Shown: one piece after another, positions 56,857 through 64,000 of the stretch | Layout: the number at the start of each line of letters is the position of its first letter | Numbering within the stretch: the first letter of the stretch is position 1 | Source of the DNA: Charina bottae | Lineage: Eukaryota; Chordata; Lepidosauria; Squamata; Charinaidae | Direction: 5' to 3' | DNA length: 64,000 nt | NCBI GenBank assembly: GCA_023362775.1 | Contig: JALMGJ010000001.1 | Span: 59,861,501-59,925,500, forward strand | Made by a program: the position numbers and the translations under genes | The notes under the pieces: model-generated | Seen by the model: the letters and a program-made list of their open reading frames with translations, nothing else | Databases searched by the model: none | What the model was told of the DNA's origin: nothing

Positions 56857-56936
<80 letters not shown>

Positions 56937-56937
56937 T
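56723..56937. repeat. long (CTTT)n/(CTT)n/(CTTC)n pyrimidine tract
   Basis: About 215 bases of pure C/T on the plus strand with changing unit length. The 75-codon Lys/Arg/Glu frame on the minus strand is an artefact. Confidence 0.97.
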
Positions 56938-57826
56938 TGCAGGGGCAAAATCCTAGACAGCCTTTATGGTGGGGGAAGAGAGAAAGGAGAAAAAGAAGTG
57001 AGAGATAGCATTTGTTCTGTTTTCATTATTATCTTTTAAAAAATAATTTGGACCATAGTGTTTATTGATCATACCAATTCCCAGTGGTGTAAAGTACTCC
57101 GCACACCAAAAGAATTCGGGCTACATGGCATTTTTGTCTCTTTTCCTCCTCCTGTTTTGCCTCCATTCTATCCACCTTCCAGCCTGGTGGGTTTATTGCA
57201 CTGGCTGCCCATGCAGTTTTATGCCTAACGGAAGCTAGGCAACTGAGACAGCAATAGCTCCATCTTATCTAAATCCGCCTGGGGAGAACCAATTGCAGCT
57301 GGCATCCTAAACCTGAATCCTAGACAGGAGCCTTTCCATGCTTGCATCTTCCTTGCTAGGCATAACAGAAGCCATTAGCACAGCTCAGCTTACCTGACTA
57401 AAAGGATACTTTGATGCCTGCATTTCCTCCATCTGAGAGTGTCCTTGAGCATTATAGAATGTGCTCTCTGTCTGTCTCTCTCATAACAGGATTTGCTAGA
57501 TTAGAAATATAAGAAATAAATCAATAGATTTTACACAATAATGTGAGGAAGGAATAGTCAAGAAATTGGTGGAAAATAAATGTCGGTTGCAAAATATTGT
57601 CTGGCAATAAGCTATGGTTCACATGAATGCTTAAGCCTCTACTTTCAGTCTTTCCTCAATTCCGAGACTGCTTCGGTGACATTTAATCTTACATTTAATC
57701 ACACTAGCATAGGTGTAAATGCTTTCCTGTTTAAAGCATGCATTACTAAATTGAAGCCCAAGATTGTAATTTGTCAGTTCAGTCTTATGTCCCCTTATGT
57801 GGATAATTGGGTCTTTCCACCAAAAC
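56938..57826. other. unique sequence, no gene seen
   Basis: No recognisable gene or transposon. A 118-codon frame starting at 57580 runs into the palindrome and is not credible. Confidence 0.4.
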
Positions 57827-57839
57827 TAAGAGGACAAGT

Positions 57840-58098
57840 CTGTAGTTTGAATCATGTCAACTGGATTTCTATTTTCTCAGTGGAAACGTTTCGCTCCTTA
57901 TCCAAGGAGCTTCTTCATTCTGAGCAAAGTTGGTAAGGGAATCCTAAAAATTTTTAGGATTCCCTTACCAACTTTGCTCAGACTGAAGAAGCTCCTTGGA
58001 TAAGGAGCAGAACGTTTCCACTGAGAAAATAGAAATCCAGTTGACATGATTCAAGCTACAGACAATTCCACCTGGATGACTGAGAACCTTCATAGACA
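57840..58098 (+). mobile_element. Penelope-like palindromic insertion, 226-bp fold-back
   Basis: The arms 57838-57950 and 57951-58063 are inverted copies with about four mismatches in 113 bases and no spacer (centre cctaaaaa|tttttagg). The arm text gaaacgtttcgctcc and ccaaggagcttcttca, with the 35-base tail cctggatgactgagaacctt, is a vertebrate Penelope/Poseidon-type 3' end as I recall it. A perfect 13-bp duplication taagaggacaagt flanks it (57827-57839 and 58099-58111). No coding region is present. Confidence 0.87.
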
Positions 58099-58369
58099 TA
58101 AGAGGACAAGTGTATGCCAGATAAATGCATGCTCATAGGAAGGGGGAAAAAAACCACTGCTTTCTCATCAAGTCATTAAACATTAGCTCTCAAATCAGAC
58201 TCATATAATTTATGTAATTCCTCTACAGTCTACAGATTGCAGTCCAGCTATGGTTTACTTTTGCTAAATCAACCTTTTCAACTTCATCCTTTCTTGGAGA
58301 GAAATAGTGTGGCCATGGTTATCCATGTGCTAGCACATCAAAGCACATGAAACATAAGAGAAGCCATGC

Positions 58370-58920
58370 TGGATCAGCTTATACGGTGCAATGTTCTCTG
58401 TCTCCAATAGCCAACCCAATGCGATTAAGAAGCTCGCGAACATGGAGAACATACTGATAGCCCCCTAGTTTGTAATTCCAAAGGTAGTAAAGAGCCATCA
58501 AGATGAATAGCCATTGAAAGCCCAATCATCTATTATTTTATCCTATCCCCTCTTACAACCATAGCTATGAATTCCACAGCTTAACTACGTACTGTGTAAA
58601 AAACCTACTTCTTTTCATCAATCCTGAATCTCACCCCCTTAATCTTAACAGGTGAGCTCCATATATGTATGCTTTTGCACACCTTTATCTTGTCTCCCTT
58701 TACCACTTTTGCTCCAAGCAAAAAAAACCTTAAACTCTCCAGTCTTTAATCATAAAGATCTGCTTTAGCTCCTGAAACATTTTATTGCCCCCCCCTTTTT
58801 TTGCACCTTTTTCAGCTCCATAATATCCAAGTTCAGGTGTGGTAACCAGAACTGTGCAGAGTTTGGTATATAAATCTGCCTTTGAAAGTATACAGAAGCT
58901 GCAGAATGGGAGGGTACAAC
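58370..58920. mobile_element. ancient CR1/L3-like dispersed repeat fragment
   Basis: The phrases gaagccatgctggatcagct, then tgtttgtaat-type linker, then gaattccacagcttaactac, gtgtaaaaaa and cagaactgtgcaga match the order of a common old amniote repeat, possibly CR1/L3 3' sequence. It is strongly diverged. Confidence 0.5.
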
Positions 58921-59279
58921 CATAATATGTCATAAATATAATAGCACCAGTTCCTTTGGTGCTATTATATTATATACACTTCAAGGTACAGAATACCTAA
59001 ATGATGTTTCACCTGAGGAAGGCCAATATGATATCTCATAGATTTCTTTTCTCTTATAAACCTGCTCTTCAGGTAAGAATTTATGGGTGGCTTGCCTTCC
59101 AAGGTAACAAGATAGCCACAAAGAGGGTCCTCTTAGTAGTGGTGTATCTTGAAGCTTAGGCATGTTCAAGCTGACAACTTACTTCAAACTTTCAAGAGAA
59201 ATCTGTCCTGCCTACATCAGTGCTATATGATGGAGGGGAGTTAAAATGTTCTCTAGGCCTTCTTTTAAATGTGTTAAGT

Positions 59280-59340
59280 GTTTTAATTTATTGTTGTTGT
59301 GAGCTGCCCAGAGTTGTTTAAGATGGGCTGCCATACAAAT
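59280..59340 (+). mobile_element. LINE 3' tail fragment
   Basis: gagctgcccagagttgttta, then agatgggctgccatacaaat precedes the (ATAC)n run. It looks like a short L2-related 3' end. Confidence 0.45.
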
Positions 59341-59382
59341 ATACATACATACATACATACATACATACATACATACATACAT
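59341..59382. repeat. (ATAC)n microsatellite
   Basis: Ten perfect ATAC units, likely grown from the LINE tail just upstream. Confidence 0.95.
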
Positions 59383-59726
59383 GGTGTGCCTTCTCTGCGA
59401 TAGCGCCCGCTTTATGGAACATCTTGCCCCAGAGGTGAGGCTGGCTCCCTCACTCCTGACCTTTTGGAAGGCTCTTAAGACCTGGATCTGCCACCTGGCA
59501 TGGGACGACGGAGGTAGTAGTGCCTCTTGGGGTTGGTTGGCCCCGTAGTATTGTGTTCCATACTACGGCTTTTAACCATCTTTGGATGTTATTTATTCTT
59601 GTACTTGTTGTTGTTGTTTTTTAGAAATTTTGTATAGATTTTAAATTTTTATCTGTTGTAATCCGCCCAGAGTCCCCTGTTCGGGGAGATGGGCGGGGAT
59701 AAATTGAATAAATAAATAAATAAATA
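59383..59726 (+). mobile_element. L2-like LINE 3' end
   Basis: Encodes SAIAPALWNIL-like, then EVRLAPSLLTFWKALKTW and HLAWDDGGSSASWGWLAP then a stop, followed by the full 3' UTR with ccgcccagagtcccctgttc, ggggagatgggcgggg and an (AAAT)n tail. It is 5'-truncated, and a Sauria SINE adjoins the tail. Confidence 0.88.
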
Positions 59727-60058
59727 AGGTAAAGGTAAAGGTAAAGGTAAAGGTTTTCCCCTGCACAGTCGTATCTGAGTCTAGGGGCTGGTGCTCATCT
59801 CCGTTTCTTAGCCGAAGAGCCAGCGCTGCCCGAAGACGCTTCCGCAGTCATGTGGCCGGCATGACATGCGCGGAACGCTGTTACCATCCCACCGAAGTGG
59901 TACCTATTTATCTACTTGCATTTGCATGCTTTTGAATTGCTAGGTTGGCAAGAGCTAGGGCGAGTGCGGGAGCTCACTCCCTCAGGTGGTGCTCGGGTCT
60001 CGAACCAGCGACCTTCCAATTGACAAGCCTGATATCTTAACCGCTGAGCCATCGCTCC
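59727..60058 (-). mobile_element. Sauria SINE, full-length with tRNA head, minus strand
   Basis: This is the most complete SINE of the family here. Read on the minus strand it starts gagcgatggctcagcggtta (A box tggctcagcgg), then ggttcgagaccc (B box), the body, agactcagatacgactgtgc and the (CTTTAC)n tail. Pol III promoter boxes are intact in form. It lies against the (AAAT)n tail of the L2 at 59383. Confidence 0.95.
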
Positions 60059-60070
60059 TCTCTCTCTCTA

Positions 60071-60102
<32 letters not shown>

Positions 60103-60112
60103 ATATATATTT
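60059..60112. repeat. (TC)n, (CA)n and (TA)n compound microsatellite
   Basis: TC units, about 13 CA units (60072-60098), then TA units, adjoining the SINE head. Confidence 0.93.
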
Positions 60113-60165
60113 AAGTTCACTGGCTCACTAGTGTTATTTTGGCTTTTAATCTCTTTCCTTTCTCC

Positions 60166-60166
<1 letters not shown>

Positions 60167-60211
<45 letters not shown>
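60167..60211. repeat. (GAT)n microsatellite
   Basis: Fifteen GAT triplets. The poly-Ser minus-strand frame is an artefact. Confidence 0.96.
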
Positions 60212-60880
60212 ATTATTTTAACTGTTTTTATAAGCCACCTTAAGGTATTTCTGAAAAAGTGAGATATAAATCCTTTAAAAATATGGCAGGGTATCAAGCC
60301 TCGAGTCAGCCTCATGTTTCCTTATACTTCTATTCATCCACACATCTGTGAATTTGATGTTTGCGCTTTAATGTCCAGCACTAGAAACAAGCAGTGACAG
60401 AATGAGCTCCAAAATGGTTAGTAGTGCTGCAGCTGTCAGTGCTCATGAGATACCTACTGTTGACATATAATAGAACTTAATCTAATTACAACAAGAGGTC
60501 TATACATTAAGGCAATAAAACTCTTTATTAGGGTGACTGAAAATAAAAATTTGGGCTGAATCTCGGCAGACATGGATCAGAGCCTATGTTTGGACCTAGT
60601 CCATGGCTGTGAAGTCAACAACAAAAAAGTGTTTTTCTCTGCCTCCATTTTATCATCATATCCCACTGAATTGCTTCAGAGGTTGAGAAGTTATTATATT
60701 TCTTACTTTCAGGACAGTAAGGAGGCTTCCAAAGTTTGCCATAACTTGTTTACAAGACTATTTGATGATAAAGTTGCTTGTATCAACTCTTATTTCAGAC
60801 TATATATGAGAAACACATAGTGCTGAAGTGATTGTAAACAGTTACATCACATTAACAGTAATGAGGATGCCAGCTAGCTT
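60212..60880. other. unique sequence with a decayed SINE/LINE tail
   Basis: aagccaccttaaggtatttc and gtgagatataaatc near 60228-60272 look like the 3' end of a CORE-SINE or CR1-type element. No gene is seen in the rest. Confidence 0.35.
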
Positions 60881-60890
60881 TCCTCTAGAG

Positions 60891-61152
60891 CAGTGCTTTC
60901 TAAAGTGCTGCCGTTGGCGACACACCAACGGCGGCAGCGGGGGCGCACGCGGGGGCGGAGGCATGCATGGCGGCGGTGCGGGGGGCGGCAGCGGTGTGCC
61001 ATCAGCGCTTCCGCGTTTTAGCAGAGGCCGCCGCCACCCCCCGCACCGCCGCCGTGCACGCCCCCACTGCTGCTTCTGGGTTGTGTGGCGACACACGAGA
61101 CTGTATGTTGCAACACACTAAAATGTCGCAACACACAGTTTGGAAAGCTGTG
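60891..61152. mobile_element. non-autonomous hAT-like element, GC-rich
   Basis: TIRs are cagtgctttctaaagt (left) and cagtttggaaagctgtg (right). The perfect 8-bp duplication is ctctagag (60883-60890 and 61153-61160). Subterminal gacacac motifs match the elements at 52176 and 62392. The centre is extremely GC-rich with CGG/CCG repeats arranged as an inverted repeat (ggcggcggtgcggggg versus the ccccgcaccgccgcc side). Confidence 0.9.
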
Positions 61153-61160
61153 CTCTAGAG

Positions 61161-61774
61161 GCAGTAACTGGTTCAAAATCTCCAAGGATGTGGGATTCTC
61201 CTCTTCCTGGCTCTGCCTTCAATAAGAAGTAGAAGCTATCTTTAATCGTAAGGATTTTAATGCAGTGATGATCTCTGATGATGATTGCTGATTTTATTGC
61301 ATTGTTGTTGGTTTTGTGATATGATTTAACTCAGAACCAGGAGAGTATTCACTTTATAAACTGAATATATGAAACAAATAATATTTGAAGAAAAACAGAG
61401 GTGGGGGGGGGGGAGGGAGAAAAATAAGATGCCTAAAAATTTAGGCAGACATTACTATTCAGTTGGATCTCCCCTGACATTTGCAATTCAATCCAGAAAC
61501 GTTGAATTCAACCTAGGTGCTAGAATAATTCCTTTCAGAACTTAACAGCCTTTTAATATTACTCTGTATGATAAAAATGTTAAAGTGATATAGGACTTTT
61601 CCCAGCCATTTCCCTCATTTTTATAAGTTTTCATAATTATTAGATCCAGTTAAGTCAGTTATTGGAGGTCCTTTAATGAGGCTATGCCAGAAATTAAATC
61701 CTCTGAAGCCATTTGCTTTTCACTGTCTTCCCACGAGTGGCACCAAAACCACTAATAGATGGTAGCTCTGTGAA
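61161..61774. other. unique sequence, no gene seen
   Basis: AT-rich, with a G run at 61404-61413. Nothing coding is recognised. Confidence 0.4.
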
Positions 61775-62240
61775 AGAGCACATGGTTTGAATCACACTAG
61801 TCCAGCCCACTGCTTGATACAAGAAAGCCAGAGCTAAAACCTTCCTCTAGAAAATGCTTGTGCAATTTTTGTTTGAATGCTTCCAGCAGGAAAGATGCCA
61901 TCACATCTTTAGGTGATAAATTCCATCAACAAACTGCTTTTCCAGCCAGCAAGCTTGAACGCCTTACGATCTAGTCATGCACTCTAGGACAGCAGAGAAA
62001 AAAGTACATCAGCATTTTACATATTTTAAAGAGTGTCATCATATCCCGCATCAAACAACCAAACCATCCCTTTCTCTAGTTCTGGCTAAATGTCCAGTTC
62101 TTTCAAACTTTCCTGATAAGAGCTTGTTTTCCATAAGTCTCATAATCTGTGCTGCTGCTCTTTGAATCTATTCCAATTTCTCTACCTCCTTATATTCCCA
62201 ATGCTGTCTAGATTTAGATCCAACGTATATAGAAGAAAGC
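61775..62240. mobile_element. ancient CR1/L3-like fragment
   Basis: Text such as gtgtcatcatatcccgcatc, ccagttctttcaaactttcc, gataagagcttgttttccat and gctgctctttgaatctattc follows the order of minus-strand CR1-related 3' sequence common in amniotes. It is heavily diverged. Confidence 0.5.
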
Positions 62241-62316
62241 AGGAAAGCTGGTGCGATACATGTAAATGTTTGGGGCATGTGCAAACCTTGGCAGTAGTTC
62301 AGGATGTTCTGGTATT

Positions 62317-63176
62317 TATTTATTTTATTTATTTATTTATTTATTAAATTTCTATGACCGCCCATCTCCCCCTCAAGGAGGGACTCTAGGCCAGGGCGTT
62401 CCAAAGTTTTCCCGCGGCGACACACCAACTGCCCTTGGTGTGTCGCCGCGGGAAAATCCGGAAGTTCCGCCGCCGCGGCAGCGCACAAAAACCCAGAAGC
62501 GCTGCTGCCGCTTTCAGTCTTTGCGCGCCGCCGCGCCTGCGGCGCCTTCGGATTTTCATGTGTCGCCGCGGGAAAACCCGGTACGGGCGGAGGCGTGCAT
62601 GGTGGCGGCAGCGGCGGCAGCCTCCGCTAAAACGCGGAAGCACTGATGGCACGCCGGTGCCGCCGCCGCCGTGCACGCCCCCGCTGCCACTTCTGGGTTG
62701 TGTGGCGACACAGCCGACTGTGTGTGGTGACACACTTTTGTGTCGCGACACACAGTTTGGAAAGCTCTGCTCTAGGCGGTTCACAGCCACAATAATATCA
62801 CTATAATACAATAAAAACACAATAAAATACAAATACAATAAATACATATTTAAATTAAAACCAAGTGGCAGGTGGTTTGTACAGTGATGCTGAACATATT
62901 TAAAATATTTGGGGCGGCTCTAAGAAATCAGCCATCCCCAAGCTTGACCACTTTCCTTCTTGCCCCAGGCGAGATCACAGAGCCAAGTTTTCAATTTTTT
63001 TCTGAAGTCCAGGAGTGAAGGGTCTGTCTTATCTCTGGGGGGAGGATGTTCCATAGGGCAGGTGCCGCTGCAGAGAAGGCTCGCCTCCGAGACCGCGCTA
63101 GATGGAACTCTTTCATAGAGGGGGTCCGCAGCATCCCCTCTCTGCAAGATCGGGTAGGACAGGACGATGTAATGGG
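62317..63176 (-). mobile_element. L2-like LINE, interrupted by an hAT-like element, minus strand
   Basis: The left part (62317-62391) holds the (TTTA)n tail and the inverted gagatgggcggt motif. After the hAT insertion the L2 continues to 63176. There the minus strand encodes PITSSCPTRSCREGMLRTPS, then FHLARSRRRAFSAAAPALWN and ILPPEIR, the L2 C-terminus. A 16-bp direct repeat aggatgttctggtatt flanks the whole (62301-62316 and 63177-63192). The order of events is therefore clear: L2 first, hAT second. Confidence 0.92.
62392..62769. mobile_element. non-autonomous hAT-like element, CGG-rich, nested in an L2
   Basis: The left end is cagggcgttccaaagt and the right end is agtttggaaagctctg. The perfect 8-bp duplication is ctctaggc (62384-62391 and 62770-62777), made from L2 sequence. 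The interior repeats tgtcgccgcgggaaaa several times and has CGG-rich inverted blocks, similar to 60891-61152. Confidence 0.92.
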
Positions 63177-63192
63177 AGGATGTTCTGGTATT

Positions 63193-63570
63193 ACATATTC
63201 TCCTTTAATCAGACACAAAGTAAACTCAAACTGGGGATTGCCTTAGCATTGCAACTCCATGAAAATAGAATCCGTTGAAGCTATAATCCTCATCCTACAC
63301 TGAACCAAAGTGTGACGGAAAGGAAATTTCAATTATATGTAAGGCCTTTCTATCAGAAAGAATCAAAGATCAGCAGCAATGAAATACAGTCATGGAGTCC
63401 CATTAGACTAGCTCAACCTAAGTAGCAGAACTAAAATGCAAAGAACTGACGGGACCGCATCAGTCCTTTTCCACTTTTTCTTGCAGATAGAAATCTGGTA
63501 GAGCAAGAAGAACATCAGCTATACCTCTTCTCTCTGATGTGCTTCTTTAATTACAGTTATTATTAAAGCA
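63193..63570. other. unique sequence, no gene seen
   Basis: No recognisable gene or transposon. Confidence 0.4.
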
Positions 63571-63795
63571 AGAGCCAGTTTGGTGTAGTGGTTAAGACAT
63601 CAGGCTAGAAATCGGGAGACTGTGAGTTTTAGTCATGCCTTAGGCACAAAGCCAGCTGGGTGACCTTGGGCCAGTCACTCTCTTAGCCCTAGGAAAGAGG
63701 CAATGGCAAACCACTTCTGAAAAGCCTTGCCAGGAAAACTGCAGGGACTACTCCAGGCAGTCGCCAAGAGTCAACACCGACCAAAGGCACCCTAA
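63571..63795 (+). mobile_element. tRNA-derived CORE-type SINE
   Basis: Head agccagtttggtgtagtggt (A box tggtgtagtgg), B-box-like gagttttagtc, core tgggtgaccttgggccagtc, body ggcaatggcaaaccacttct and tail ccaagagtcaacaccgacc. It is close to 54030-54262, with small indels. Confidence 0.82.
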
Positions 63796-63954
63796 ATAAA
63801 TAAATTATTATTATAGCACATGGGGAGGGGGAGGGGAGGAACTCCCCCCCCCCCTTCAGAGTACATATCCATATCTTAGCTTTTGGGGGTGAGGAAGCTC
63901 TACTTGGAGCAAATGGGAAAAGTTGGAGTCAAACCAATTTCTATCCTAAAGGTA

Positions 63955-64000
63955 AAGGTTCTGGTATTTATTTATTTTTTTTATTTATTTATTTATTTAT
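63955..64000 (-). mobile_element. L2-like LINE tail, running off the window, minus strand
   Basis: ttctggtatttatttattt and continuing TTTA units look like the beginning of another minus-strand L2 copy, as at 62311. The preceding aaaggtaaaggtt resembles a Sauria SINE tail. Confidence 0.5.

Noticed and set aside
56721..56948. Lys/Glu/Arg-rich frame
   Set aside because: Translation of a CTTT/CTTC microsatellite.
57580..57936. 118-codon plus-strand frame
   Set aside because: Its last third is one arm of the Penelope palindrome and the rest has no family resemblance.
59990..60058. Functional tRNA gene on the minus strand
   Set aside because: A and B boxes are present but the sequence continues into the Sauria SINE body without a proper acceptor stem, so it is the SINE head.

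Overview
This window looks like nuclear DNA from a squamate reptile (lizard or snake). The evidence is the set of mobile elements, not host genes: RTE/BovB LINEs, Sauria-type tRNA SINEs whose 3' ends resemble BovB, L2-like LINEs ending in (AAAT)n behind a GAGATGGGCGG motif, Penelope-like elements, decayed CR1, small hAT-like transposons with CTAG-centred target duplications, and many microsatellites. I cannot name the species. I found no convincing multi-exon host gene, so this is probably an intergenic or intronic gene desert.

Layout. 1-5 kb: a BovB 3' half (minus), then a Tigger/mariner-like element split by an L2 copy. 5-13 kb: a 5S-rRNA-like SINE remnant, two Sauria SINEs, a LINE fragment bounded by (ATT)n, and a fold-back Penelope insert at 9.1-9.7 kb. 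14-20 kb: an hAT-like element, an older LINE carrying a perfect palindromic Penelope insert, and an ancient CR1. 20-25 kb: an intact-frame, intronless EIF5A2 retrocopy with a Sauria SINE just downstream, an L2, and a long broken BovB-type element. 25-39 kb: mostly unique AT-rich sequence with possible LTRs and candidate conserved noncoding blocks. 39-45 kb: a second palindromic Penelope insert, a fold-back hAT MITE, a Penelope element with reverse transcriptase and GIY-YIG endonuclease lying inside an older LINE, a BovB tail and a G-rich transposon. 45-57 kb: candidate regulatory blocks, an hAT element bearing a CCAAT/GC-box array, an hAT with a 60-bp minisatellite, an L2, and long pyrimidine tracts. 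57-64 kb: the largest Penelope palindrome, L2, SINEs, and two GC-rich hAT elements, one nested in an L2.

The only open reading frame resembling a cellular protein is the EIF5A2 retrocopy at 20485-20946. It keeps the hypusine lysine but has several changes beside it. The other long frames belong to decayed retroelements or to microsatellites. The most distinctive pattern is four separate Penelope-related fold-back insertions, each a long near-perfect palindrome with an 11-13 bp target duplication. A second pattern is a group of hAT-like elements that carry GC-rich internal repeats.
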